Of a DNA stretch of 64,000 bases, positions 31,938 to 40,591 are shown one piece after another (the first letter of the stretch is position 1; each line of letters begins with the position of its first letter). The notes below the pieces were generated by a model. That model saw nothing but the letters and a program-made list of their open reading frames with translations. It did not search any database and was not told the origin of the DNA. The stretch lies in NCBI RefSeq assembly GCF_012849375.1, contig NZ_CP051684.1, forward strand, positions 4,960,001-5,024,000, written 5' to 3'. The position numbers and the translations under genes are program-made. Origin of the DNA: Duganella dendranthematis (GTDB lineage: Bacteria > Pseudomonadota > Gammaproteobacteria > Burkholderiales > Burkholderiaceae_D).

Positions 31938-34558
31938 ACTCTGCCAAAGAAAGCCTGCGCGCGCGCTGGCTGCGCCGCGGTCTCGATACCCATGTGTCGC
32001 TGCCGCTGTTTGCCTTGCTGCTGCTGGTGGCGATCTGGCTGGTGACCTTCCACGAGATCGACGCCGAACGCCAGCACGCGCAGGACGCCGCCGCCGATTC
32101 GCTGCACGAAATGCTGGGCACCTACGAAGCCCAGGTGGCGCGCAGCATCGACGGCATCGACCAGACCCTGCGCATGCTGAAGTATGCGGTGGAGCGCAAG
32201 GGGCCACTGGGCGCCTTGCCGGAGCTGGGCCGCGAAGGCTTGCTGCCGCCGGGCGTGGTGTTCGTGGTCAGCATCGTCGATCGCAACGGCGTGACGGTGG
32301 CCAGCAACCCGCGCGCGCTGTCGATTTCGGTGGCGGACCAGGGCTACTTCAAATTCCACCAGGAGCGCGACAGCGGCGCGACTTTCGTCAGCCCGGCGCT
32401 GCGCGATGCCGCCAACAGCGAATGGCATTTGCACTTCACGCGGCGTCTGGATGATGTCGACGGCAATTTCGCCGGCATCGTCATCGTCGAAACCGATCCC
32501 GCCTATTTCACCAGCAGCTATGAGCGCAGCCGGCTGGGCGAGCGCGGCATGCTCGGGCTGGTGGGATCGGACGGCGTGGTGCGCGCGCTGCGCACCGGCG
32601 ACAAGATGTCGTTCGGCCAGCGCCTCGGCACCGCCGACGGCGAGATCGAAAATCAGATCGGCGGCAAATACAGCGGCATCAGCGAACTGCATGGCATCGC
32701 GTTGAATGTGCTGGTGGGGCTGGACGAGCAGGAACTGATGGCCGGCTTTGAGCGCCAGCGCCGCGAAAAGCTGTGGGAGGCCGCCACGCTCAGCGCCGGC
32801 CTGGTGGTGCTCACCGCGCTGGCCTGGCTGTGGTCCTGGCAAGGCGCGCGCTCCCGCGCCCGCATGCGGCGCGCGCAGGAAACCTATGCGGCGGCGTCGG
32901 AAGCCAGCATGGACGCGTTCTTCGTCATGCGCGAAGTGCGCAATGGCGACGGCGTGATCGTCGACTTCAAGATCGTCGAGGCCAACGTCCGCGCCGCGCA
33001 GATGACCGGCACCAGCAAGCAGGAATTGTGCAGCACCACATTGTGCCAGCTGATCCCTGCGGCACGCGGCAACGGCATGTTGAAAGGGCTGATTGAAGTG
33101 ATCGCCGCCGGCGGCATGCACGAACAGGAATGGCAGAACACAGTGCCCCAGTTGCGCGCGCGCTGGCTGCACCAGCAGGTGGTGGCAGTGCAGGGCGGGA
33201 TCGTGGCGATTGTGCGGGACATTTCGGAGCGCAAGGCGGCCGAGGAGCGCATGCTGCACCTGGCCCACCACGATACGCTGACCGGCCTGCCGAACCGCAG
33301 CCTGATCTCCGATCGGCTGGAGCACACCATCGCCCAGGCGCGCCGCAATGGCGGCACGGTGCTGGTGGCGTTTATGGATCTGGATGGCTTCAAACTGGTC
33401 AACGATGGCCTGGGCCACAACGCCGGCGATGAGCTGCTGAAGGTGGTGGCCGAGCGCATGTCCGGCTGCCTGCGCGAGAGCGACACCGTGGGCCGCTTCG
33501 GCGGCGACGAATTCGTGCTGCTGCTGGACGAACCGGCATCGGTGGTCGATGCGACGCCGGTGCTGGAGCGGGTACGCAAGGCGGTGCTGCAATCGATCAG
33601 CGTCAGCGGCCAGGAAGTGCAGGTCAGCTGTAGCATCGGCGTGGCCGTGTATCCGAATGACGGCGGCGACGCCGGCACGCTGCTGATGAACGCCGATGCC
33701 GCCATGTACCGCGCCAAGGAACTGGGCAAGAACAATATCCAGTTCTACACCCGCGAGATGAACGCCAGCATCGAGGAAAAGCTGCTGCTGCTGGAAGGCT
33801 TGCGCAGCGCGCTGGACGAGCGCCAGTTCCGGCTGGTGTACCAGCCCAAGGTGGACCTGCGCACCGGCCGCGTGTTCGGCGTCGAGGCGCTGGTGCGGTG
33901 GGACCATCCCGAGCATGGCGTGATCGGGCCGGATCGCTTCATTCCGCTGGCCGAGGAAAGCGGCATGATCATCGCGTTGGGCGACTGGGTGTTGCGCAGC
34001 GCCTGCGCGCAGAACCGCGCCTGGCAGCGCGCCGGCCTGGCGCCGCTGCGGATTTCAGTCAACGTCTCGCCGCGCCAGTTCGAAGATCCGCAACTGGTGG
34101 AGCGCGTGCAGCGCGCGCTGGCCGACAGCGGCCTGACGGCGGAATGGCTGGAACTGGAAGTGACCGAAGGCGTGATCATGCGCGACCTGCAGCAGGCCGT
34201 GGCCAAGATGGCGGCGGTGCGGGCGATGGGCGTGTCGTTGTCGATCGACGATTTTGGCACCGGTTATTCCAGCCTGTCGGCGTTGAAGTCGTTCCCGATT
34301 TCGACGCTGAAGATCGACAAGTCGTTCGTGCGCGATCTGGGCCGCAGCAGCGGCGACGAGGCGATCGCCAGTTCCATCATCGGCCTGGCGCATCGCCTCA
34401 AGCTGCGGGTGATCGCGGAAGGTGTGGAGACCGAACAGCAGCGCAGCTTCCTGCGCGAGAACGGCTGTGACGAGATGCAGGGCTATCTGTTCAGCCGTCC
34501 GCTGCCGCCGGAACAACTGGCGCTACTGTTAGTTGCGCCAGTCATTGAAGCCGCTTAG
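31934..34558 (+). CDS. Membrane GGDEF/EAL protein with Cache and PAS domains
   Basis: An 874-residue protein. Membrane helix 1 is at 22-42 (LPLFALLLLVAIWLVTF), a periplasmic Cache/PDC region at 45-270, helix 2 at 285-305, a PAS domain at 315-430, GGDEF at 440-600 with RFGGDEF near 522 and an RESD inhibitory site, and EAL at 615-870 with VEALVRWDHP, VNVSPRQF, EVTEGVIM, DDFGTGYSS and KIDKSFV. Both enzymatic domains look intact. Translation is coupled to the PstS-like gene. Its end overlaps the TonB receptor gene on the other strand by 4 bp. Confidence 0.95.
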   Translation: MNSAKESLRARWLRRGLDTHVSLPLFALLLLVAIWLVTFHEIDAERQHAQDAAADSLHEMLGTYEAQVARSIDGIDQTLRMLKYAVERKGPLGALPELGREGLLPPGVVFVVSIVDRNGVTVASNPRALSISVADQGYFKFHQERDSGATFVSPALRDAANSEWHLHFTRRLDDVDGNFAGIVIVETDPAYFTSSYERSRLGERGMLGLVGSDGVVRALRTGDKMSFGQRLGTADGEIENQIGGKYSGISELHGIALNVLVGLDEQELMAGFERQRREKLWEAATLSAGLVVLTALAWLWSWQGARSRARMRRAQETYAAASEASMDAFFVMREVRNGDGVIVDFKIVEANVRAAQMTGTSKQELCSTTLCQLIPAARGNGMLKGLIEVIAAGGMHEQEWQNTVPQLRARWLHQQVVAVQGGIVAIVRDISERKAAEERMLHLAHHDTLTGLPNRSLISDRLEHTIAQARRNGGTVLVAFMDLDGFKLVNDGLGHNAGDELLKVVAERMSGCLRESDTVGRFGGDEFVLLLDEPASVVDATPVLERVRKAVLQSISVSGQEVQVSCSIGVAVYPNDGGDAGTLLMNADAAMYRAKELGKNNIQFYTREMNASIEEKLLLLEGLRSALDERQFRLVYQPKVDLRTGRVFGVEALVRWDHPEHGVIGPDRFIPLAEESGMIIALGDWVLRSACAQNRAWQRAGLAPLRISVNVSPRQFEDPQLVERVQRALADSGLTAEWLELEVTEGVIMRDLQQAVAKMAAVRAMGVSLSIDDFGTGYSSLSALKSFPISTLKIDKSFVRDLGRSSGDEAIASSIIGLAHRLKLRVIAEGVETEQQRSFLRENGCDEMQGYLFSRPLPPEQLALLLVAPVIEAA

Positions 34559-36657
34559 TAGGTCCAGCTCAGCGTGGCGCTGCCGTTGCGCGGCGCTGCG
34601 TACAGCGACTGCGTCCAATACAGGCTGGTCAAATACTTCTTGTCGGTGACGTTGTTCAGGTTGAGTGAGAGCGACAGGTGCTTGTCGATTTCGTAGCGCG
34701 CCATCAGGCCCAGCGTGGCATACGATGGTTGCACCGTGCGGATGCCCGGCTCCTGGTCGGTCGACGTCTCGCTCTGCCACGCCAGCGTGGCGCCGACTTT
34801 CAGCTTCGGTTCGGCCGCCAGGCGATAGGTGGTGTTGGCGCGCAGCGTGGTGCGCGGCACGTAGGTCCGTACCGTGACGCCGTTGTCGCCCTTGATCGAG
34901 GTCAGGCGGGTCAGACCGGCGCTCGCTTCCCAGCCTTTGGCCAGCTCGCCCGAGCTGTCGAATTCAAAGCCCTTCGATTCCGCATTGATGCCGCGATAGT
35001 AAGCCTTGGCGCCGATGATGCCGGCCTGCTCGGCGGTGTTCTCCTGCTTGGTCTGGAACAGGGCGCCGGATACATTCAGCTTGTTGTCGAACAGCGCGGC
35101 TTTCAGGCCGGCTTCGGTGGTCTTGCCTTCGACCGGATCGAGCGGCACGCCGTTGGCGTCGGTCTCGCTTTGCGGATTGAAGATCTGCGTGTGGCTGGCG
35201 TAGGCCGACAGCTCGCGGGTGATGTCATACACCACGCCCACGTACGGCGTGGTCTTGCTGGCGGACTTGTACTTGCTGGTGCCGTAGGACTCGCCGCTGC
35301 TGCGCGCGCGGGTGCTGTTCAGACCGGTCAGCACTTTCCAGTCGTCGGCCAGGTTGAAGCGGGCCGCCAGGTAGACCGTGTTGCGCCGGTCCTCGTAGTG
35401 GCTGCCGTCGTAGGCGGCGTCGAAGGTCGGCATCGGATAGCTGCCGTCAAACGCGGTCTGGCCCGGCAGTTCGGTGCCGATGCCCTGGCCATAGTTGGAG
35501 AAGTCGCTCAGCTTGGAGCGCGACCAGCTGTAGCCGAAGGCCAGGTCGTGCTGGCGGCCGCCCAGCATGAACTTGCCGTCCACCGCGATATCGGCTAGCG
35601 TCTGTTTCTGGTCGGCGCCGTATTGCGACGGGTAAGCATACAGGCCGCCGCCCACGCCCTTGACCGGGGTGCCGTAGACGTACTGCAGGTCGGAGTCGGA
35701 CTTGTCGGTGATGTAGTTGAGCGTGCCTTGCACATGCCAGCCCTGGCCGAGGTTGTGGTTCAGCTCGGCGAAGGTGCTGTTGGTGGTGGTGTCCCAGCGC
35801 GACCAGCTGGCCGAGGTGCTGGTGCCGATTGGATAGTTGGTCGGCGTGCCGTCGGTGTAGTACAGCGGCAGCGCGCCCCACATCGGGCCCTTGTCGCGGT
35901 TGGTTTCGTAGGTGTGGCCGACGGTCAGCAGGGTGTCCTTGCTCAGGTGGGCGTCGATCACGGCGTAGGCGACGTCTTTCTTCGGCGCATAGCGGTCCAG
36001 ATAGGAATCGCTTTGCTGGTGCACCAGCACGGCGCGGCCGGCGACGCTGCCGCTTTCGTTCAGCGCGGTGCTGACGTCGCCTTCAATGCGGCGGTCGTTC
36101 CACGAACCGACGGTGACGCTGGCGCTGGCCTGGGTGCCGACGGTCGGTCGCTTGCGGATGAAGTTGACAGTGGCCGACGGATTGCCGGTCGACGCCATCA
36201 GGCCGTTGGCGCCGCGCACCACGTCGATGCGCTCGTACAGCGCGGTGTCGAGATCGCCCTGGATGTTGCCGAAGACGACAGGCATGCCGACGCCGTCATA
36301 CTGGAAGTTGACGATGTCGAAGCCGCGCGCGGTGTAGTAGGTGCGGCTGGTTTCGACTTTTTCGACGGTGACGCCGGTGGTGGTGGCCAGCACCTGGTTG
36401 ATGTTGTCGAGTTTGAAGTCGTCCATCAGCGCGCGGCTGACCACCGAAATCGATTGCGGCGTTTCGCGCAGCGACAGTTCCAGCTTGCCGGCCGACTTGG
36501 TGGCGCGCGTGGTATAGGAGTCCTGCTCCGAGGCGCCGGTCACGGTGACCGTCTGCAACTGCGTTTCAGGGACATCGTCGGTGGCGGCCAGAGCGTGGCT
36601 GGTGTAAATCATCGACAGCGCCAGCAACATGGGACGCAGGGGCAGGTGACGGGGCAT
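34555..36657 (-). CDS. TonB-dependent siderophore receptor
   Basis: A 700-residue outer-membrane receptor from the ATG at 36657, with AAGGAG upstream and a signal peptide (MLLALSMIYTSHALA). A TonB box region (LQTVTVTGASEQ) leads into the plug domain (RETPQSISVVSRALMDDFKL, RIDVVRGANGLMASTGNPSA). The barrel follows and ends in the aromatic motif TLSWTY. The family imports ferric siderophores. No siderophore synthesis genes are nearby, so it probably takes up a foreign siderophore. It lies downstream of an MFS and a SufR-like gene; a Fur box at 36670-36700 should make it iron-repressed on its own. Confidence 0.95.
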   Translation of the reverse strand: MPRHLPLRPMLLALSMIYTSHALAATDDVPETQLQTVTVTGASEQDSYTTRATKSAGKLELSLRETPQSISVVSRALMDDFKLDNINQVLATTTGVTVEKVETSRTYYTARGFDIVNFQYDGVGMPVVFGNIQGDLDTALYERIDVVRGANGLMASTGNPSATVNFIRKRPTVGTQASASVTVGSWNDRRIEGDVSTALNESGSVAGRAVLVHQQSDSYLDRYAPKKDVAYAVIDAHLSKDTLLTVGHTYETNRDKGPMWGALPLYYTDGTPTNYPIGTSTSASWSRWDTTTNSTFAELNHNLGQGWHVQGTLNYITDKSDSDLQYVYGTPVKGVGGGLYAYPSQYGADQKQTLADIAVDGKFMLGGRQHDLAFGYSWSRSKLSDFSNYGQGIGTELPGQTAFDGSYPMPTFDAAYDGSHYEDRRNTVYLAARFNLADDWKVLTGLNSTRARSSGESYGTSKYKSASKTTPYVGVVYDITRELSAYASHTQIFNPQSETDANGVPLDPVEGKTTEAGLKAALFDNKLNVSGALFQTKQENTAEQAGIIGAKAYYRGINAESKGFEFDSSGELAKGWEASAGLTRLTSIKGDNGVTVRTYVPRTTLRANTTYRLAAEPKLKVGATLAWQSETSTDQEPGIRTVQPSYATLGLMARYEIDKHLSLSLNLNNVTDKKYLTSLYWTQSLYAAPRNGSATLSWTY

Positions 36658-36669
36658 GCACAACTCCTT

Positions 36670-36700
36670 AATAAGAATCGAAATGAGAACGATTCTTATT
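36670..36700 (-). promoter_or_regulatory. Fur box of the siderophore receptor, inside an 11-bp perfect inverted repeat
   Basis: AATAAGAATCG (36670-36680) and CGATTCTTATT (36690-36700) are perfect inverted copies separated by 9 nt. The 19-bp stretch 36682-36700 matches the betaproteobacterial Fur-box pattern AATGAGAATnATTCTCATT at most positions. It lies 13 bp before the receptor start and overlaps the last codon of the SufR-like gene. Confidence 0.75.
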
Positions 36701-37319
36701 ATATCTTCTTGATGACATACACGCAACGTCGCGCGCCGGCCAGCATGTGCTCCACGCGGCCGACCGAGCAGTCCGGTCCCAGCACGCGCTGGAACAGGTC
36801 CAGCTCCGAGCGGCAGAATTGCTGGCACTGTTTGGCGGCGGCACAGATCGGGCAGTGGTTTTCCACCAGCAGCAGGCTGCCGTCGGCCTGGGTTTCGATG
36901 TCGGCCATATAGCCTTCGGCGCTGCGCGCCTGCGCCAGTGCCTGCACGCGCTCGGGCAGGTTGCGGGCGGCGGCCAGGTGCTGGCGGTAATCGCGCTCGC
37001 TGATCTGTTCGCGCGAGGTGATCAGCTTTTCCAGGCCGGCGTCGCCGAACAGGCTGCGCACCTGGTCGATCAGCTGCACGGTCAGCTCGGCGTGGCGGTC
37101 GGGAAAGCGCGCGTGGCCGGCGTCGGTCAGCAGCCAGCGGCGCGATGGCCGGCCCGGCTTGTCGGCCACGTCTTCGTAGGTGACCATGCCTTTTTCCTGC
37201 CACGCTTCCAGCTGCTTGCGGGCGCCCATCGAGGTCAGGTCCAGCAGTGTCGCCAGTTGCTGGGCGGTTTGCGGGCCGCGCGTCTTGATCAGGAAGAGCG
37301 TGTGGTCGGCGGTGTTCAT
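36699..37319 (-). CDS. SufR/COG2345-type winged-helix regulator with Cys cluster
   Basis: A 206-residue regulator. The N-terminal helix-turn-helix (FLIKTRGPQTAQQLATLLDL, RKQLEAWQEKGMVTYEDV, KPGRPSRRWLLTDAGHARFP) is of the SufR/ArsR-like group. The C-terminal part has a Cys set (ENHCPICAAAKQCQQFCRSE) that in SufR-type proteins can bind an iron-sulfur cluster. It would sense iron-sulfur or redox status. Its start overlaps the MFS gene stop by 4 bp and its end touches the Fur box of the receptor gene, so iron and Fe-S sensing may be layered on this operon. Confidence 0.85.
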   Translation of the reverse strand: MNTADHTLFLIKTRGPQTAQQLATLLDLTSMGARKQLEAWQEKGMVTYEDVADKPGRPSRRWLLTDAGHARFPDRHAELTVQLIDQVRSLFGDAGLEKLITSREQISERDYRQHLAAARNLPERVQALAQARSAEGYMADIETQADGSLLLVENHCPICAAAKQCQQFCRSELDLFQRVLGPDCSVGRVEHMLAGARRCVYVIKKI

Positions 37320-38524
37320 GCCGTCACCTCCGTCTGCATGCTGTGGTGCCAGCTGAGCATGCGCCAGGCCGACCAGGCTGTGAGGGCGGCGCCCAGCAGC
37401 AGGATCAGGCGGGTGTCGATCAGCGTCAGCACCGCGCCGACCAGCGCCATGATGATGTTGGCCAGGCAGAAGGTGGTGGAAATCAGCCCCATCACCGCGC
37501 CCTGGCCGTGGGCGCCGCCGAAGCGTTCGGCGCAGTAGTTGGGCACGATGGCGTTATAAAAGGAGTGCGGAATGCCGTACAGGACGATGCACAGGATGCC
37601 GAAGGTGGCGTTGCTGGCCGCCAGCGCGGCGATGATGCCGGCCACGGCAAACGCATAGCGACGCGCGCGCAGCAGCGGTTCGCCCTGGAACGGACGGCCG
37701 GCCACAATGGTGGTGGCGGTCATGACGGCGCACATGGCGGCGGTGGTCCAGGCGATGCCCTGGGCGCCGTAGCCCGGCACTTCCACCAGCCACAGCGGGT
37801 AGAACTCGTAGAAGCCGGTGACGCCGCAGGTGTAGGCCAGCGTGATGATGAACAGGCTGCGCAGGTCTGGTTCGCGCAGCAGGTTGAGCGCGTGGCGGTG
37901 GCGCGCTACTTGCCACCAGGAGGTGGTGGCGGCGGACGGGGCTTCCTTCGGCAGCGTGATGGCAACCAGTGCGGCGACCAGCAACAGCGCGGCGACGGCG
38001 ACCCAGAATGGCGTGGTGATACCGAATTGCAGCGTGGCGCCGGCCAGCAGCGGTCCGGCCAGCCAGCCCATGTAGAAGGCGCCGTTCAGCCACGACAGCG
38101 CTTTGCGGCGCAGGTCGCCCTCGAGGCGGTCGGCCAGCAGCGCGCGGGCCACCGAGCCGCTGCCTTCCAGCAGGCCGGTGACGAAGCGGGCGATGATGAA
38201 CAACGGGTAGTTTTCAATCAGCAGCGCGGCGGCGGTAACGGCGTGGCCGATGGCGGCGCCGACCGCAGTAATCAGCAGCACCGGGCGGCGGCCGTAGCGG
38301 TCGGACATCGGGCCGAGCAGGGCGGAACCGATCAGCAGGCCGATCGGGTTGATGGTCAGTGCCAGGCCGAACAGCAGCTTGGGCGGCAGGCCGAGGAAGG
38401 CGTTCAGGCCGTTGGTCGCGCCGGCCGCGAACAGCGGCGGCAGGATCGGGTACGGCAACGCCGCGCCGATCGTGGAAAGCAGGGCTAGCAGGCAGGCGGA
38501 GAAGATCAGTAGGGACGTTTTCAT
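37316..38524 (-). CDS. MFS transporter, probable siderophore-linked permease
   Basis: A 402-residue protein with about twelve membrane helices. It shows the MFS loop motif (GPMSDRYGRRPVLLITAVGA) between helices 2 and 3. An upstream GTG three codons earlier is possible; the ATG has GGAGG unusually close. It is the first gene of the MFS/SufR-like/TonB-receptor set, so export of a siderophore or import of a siderophore across the inner membrane is plausible. The substrate cannot be read from sequence. Confidence 0.88.
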   Translation of the reverse strand: MKTSLLIFSACLLALLSTIGAALPYPILPPLFAAGATNGLNAFLGLPPKLLFGLALTINPIGLLIGSALLGPMSDRYGRRPVLLITAVGAAIGHAVTAAALLIENYPLFIIARFVTGLLEGSGSVARALLADRLEGDLRRKALSWLNGAFYMGWLAGPLLAGATLQFGITTPFWVAVAALLLVAALVAITLPKEAPSAATTSWWQVARHRHALNLLREPDLRSLFIITLAYTCGVTGFYEFYPLWLVEVPGYGAQGIAWTTAAMCAVMTATTIVAGRPFQGEPLLRARRYAFAVAGIIAALAASNATFGILCIVLYGIPHSFYNAIVPNYCAERFGGAHGQGAVMGLISTTFCLANIIMALVGAVLTLIDTRLILLLGAALTAWSAWRMLSWHHSMQTEVTA

Positions 38525-38550
38525 GCCCTCCACTGTACTGCCGGTGCGAT

Positions 38551-38578
38551 AATAAGTAAACGAAAAAGTTTATTTATT
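38551..38578 (-). promoter_or_regulatory. Candidate operator/promoter of the MFS-SufR-like unit
   Basis: AATAAGTAAAC (38551-38561) and GTTTATTTATT (38568-38578) form an inverted repeat with 10 of 11 pairs and a 6-nt A-rich spacer. It lies 27-54 bp before the MFS start and covers the likely -10/-35 area. Long AT-rich dyads of this kind are typical sites of winged-helix regulators; the SufR-like protein downstream is the obvious candidate. Confidence 0.5.
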
Positions 38579-38642
38579 GGTTTGATCTGACTCAACCCTG
38601 CCCAGCTTGCCAGACGCCAGCCGCATGGCGCAGGATGGTTAC

Positions 38643-38990
38643 ATGGAAACCGACACCACACAAATGAGTGAGCAATTGGCCTCGATTGATCGGCGACTAA
38701 CGGTCGTCGAGTACGAGGTTGCCGGGCTGAAGCGCCAAGTGGACACGTTGACTGAGGCCGTCGCTGTACTGACCACTGAGGTGACGGTGCTGTCCAGAAC
38801 GGCCGCTACCAAGGAAGACATTGCCCGGATTGACGCCACGCTTGCGGCCCTCCAGGCAAACTGCGCCACCAAGGCCGATCTGGCGCTGCTGGAAACGCGC
38901 ATCATGAAGTGGATGATCACCACGCTGGTGGGCGTGGCGGCGCTGAATTCCACCTTGGTACTCGTCGTGGTCAAGCTGTTGCAGGTATGA
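38643..38990 (+). CDS. Small coiled-coil protein with C-terminal membrane anchor
   Basis: A 115-residue protein; the ATG at 38643 has AGGA seven bases upstream and is preferred over earlier in-frame starts. Residues 10-80 form a heptad coiled coil (LASIDRRLTVVEYEVAGLKR, QVDTLTEAVAVLTTEV), with repeated TK-D motifs (ATKEDIARID, ATKADLALLETR). The C terminus is one hydrophobic helix after KWM (ITTLVGVAALNSTLVLVVVK). The layout resembles DUF1640-type proteins. Two similar small proteins lie at 43534 and 60428. Function is unknown. Confidence 0.75.
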   Translation: METDTTQMSEQLASIDRRLTVVEYEVAGLKRQVDTLTEAVAVLTTEVTVLSRTAATKEDIARIDATLAALQANCATKADLALLETRIMKWMITTLVGVAALNSTLVLVVVKLLQV

Positions 38991-39020
38991 TGCGGGCATT
39001 GCTATCGACGTCATCTGATT

Positions 39021-39551
39021 ATGAAAGACTGGTTTGCCAGCGAGCGCGGGGCGTATTTTTTCCTGTTGCTCGGCATCGGCCTGATCGCGCTGTTTGGCGC
39101 GCTGGAGTATCGTTTCCCGAAAGCGGAGCAGCTGGAGACGGCGCGCGGCCGCGTGCTATGGCAGCAGGAGACGCACGGGGCGATGTATTTCATCCTGTCG
39201 GATAAACAGCAATTGGTGCTGTACACCAAGGGCGACCCCGACATCCGCCAGCGCCAGACGATTCGTGATGCGGAGCTGTATCCGGTCAGCGTGAAATTCT
39301 ATCGTCAGCAAAAAGCCGGCACCGGCTTTGCGCCGGGCGATTTTTATACCGCCTACGTGGTGGCGGTCGGCGGCAAGGAGGTGGCCAGCCTGGATGCGGT
39401 GCGCAGCGCCTATCGCCGCGACAACCTGACCGCGCTGGTGCTCGGCATCCTGGCTACCCTGGCCGGCATATGGCGGGTGCGGATGCTGAAGTTCAGTCCG
39501 TCCCCACGTCGCGCTGACGACGAAACGCCAGCCAGCCGGCGATCACGGTAA
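39021..39551 (+). CDS. Hypothetical membrane protein with two helices
   Basis: A 176-residue protein of unknown function. A membrane helix at 10-30 (AYFFLLLGIGLIALFGALEY) is followed by a soluble, probably periplasmic beta-rich domain (GRVLWQQETHGAMYFILSDK, LYPVSVKFYRQQKAGTGFAP). A second helix is at 137-155 (LTALVLGILATLAGIWRV), and a basic cytoplasmic tail closes it. No clear ribosome site is seen. The last 59 bp are antisense to the end of the ZntB-type gene. Confidence 0.65.
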   Translation: MKDWFASERGAYFFLLLGIGLIALFGALEYRFPKAEQLETARGRVLWQQETHGAMYFILSDKQQLVLYTKGDPDIRQRQTIRDAELYPVSVKFYRQQKAGTGFAPGDFYTAYVVAVGGKEVASLDAVRSAYRRDNLTALVLGILATLAGIWRVRMLKFSPSPRRADDETPASRRSR

Positions 39552-40524
39552 AACTCGCCACGATCACCACCACCACCAAAAAGCCATGCTCGGACTGGGC
39601 CAGCGGAATGCCGCCCACGTTCATCCCCATCAGGCCGGCGATGATGTTGATCGGCAGCGCCAACACGGTCACCACGGTTAGCACGAACAGGCTGTGATTG
39701 TTGGCCTCGCTGGCCAGCGCCGCAATCTCCTCCTGGATCAGTTTGATCCGTTCCTGCAGCGACGCCATGTCCGCCAGCACCATCGAGAATTCCTCGGTTG
39801 ACTGGCGCAGCTCCTGCGCGTCGATCTCGGCCATCCACGCCGGCGGCTTTTGCAGCAGGCGGAACAGCGCGGACGGTTCCGGCGCCAGCAGACGCTGCAG
39901 CCGCACCAGCACCCGTCGCAAGGCGCCCAGGCTGGCGCGCTTGGTGGTCAGCTTGCCGGCCAGCAGATTATCTTCGATGCCGTCGACGGTGCTGATGGCG
40001 TCACGCACGATCTTGATCAGCGCATCGGCCTGGTCGCGCAGCAGATGGATCAGCAGCTCGACCGATGAGCGGATCGGCTCGCCGTTGCGCACCGCATTGC
40101 GCAGGCTGTCCACCGCGCGCAGCGGCTTGCGGCGGGCGCTGATGACGATTTGCCGGTCGACGCTCAGCCACAGCGTGGAAATGTCGGACGGCTCGAAGGT
40201 GAAGTCGTGCACCACATCATTGACCACCGCCACCAGCGTGTTGTCGGCCAGTTCGATGCGGGTCGAGCGCGGGCCTTCGTGCAGGCTGTCGTAGAACTCT
40301 TCCGCCAGTTCGGTGTGCTCGTGCAGCCATTTTTCGCTGGCGGTGTTGGCCAGGTTGTAGTGCAGCCAGATGAATTCCTGCGGTGTCTGTTCGCGTTGCT
40401 TGAGCCAGCGGCAGGCGGCGTCGGTGTCCAGCGGAATCGCCTTGCCGTCGCCGTCGCGGCCGAACAGATAGCCGCATACCAGGCCGGATTGATCGGAGCC
40501 GTAGGACAGTGGCGCAGCTTGCAT
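39493..40524 (-). CDS. zntB: Zinc transporter ZntB, CorA family
   Basis: A 343-residue cation transporter. The N-terminal soluble domain (WLHYNLANTASEKWL) leads to a long helix and two C-terminal membrane helices, with the CorA signature GMN (AGLMGMNVGGIP) after the first. ZntB proteins form pentamers that move zinc, with the proton gradient. GGAG precedes the start at a slightly long spacing. No zinc regulator is adjacent; it lies downstream of the HDOD gene on the same strand, 67 bp away. Confidence 0.88.
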   Translation of the reverse strand: MQAAPLSYGSDQSGLVCGYLFGRDGDGKAIPLDTDAACRWLKQREQTPQEFIWLHYNLANTASEKWLHEHTELAEEFYDSLHEGPRSTRIELADNTLVAVVNDVVHDFTFEPSDISTLWLSVDRQIVISARRKPLRAVDSLRNAVRNGEPIRSSVELLIHLLRDQADALIKIVRDAISTVDGIEDNLLAGKLTTKRASLGALRRVLVRLQRLLAPEPSALFRLLQKPPAWMAEIDAQELRQSTEEFSMVLADMASLQERIKLIQEEIAALASEANNHSLFVLTVVTVLALPINIIAGLMGMNVGGIPLAQSEHGFLVVVVIVASFTVIAGWLAFRRQRDVGTD

Positions 40525-40591
40525 GCAGATTCTCCATCAGGGATGAGCCAGAAGCCGCCTGCGCCGGACGGCTCCGGAGGTACAGCGTTGG

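Noticed and set aside
36658..37203. N-terminal extension of the TonB receptor by 182 codons
   Set aside because: It overlaps the SufR-like gene in another frame; a signal peptide and AAGGAG mark the ATG at 36657.
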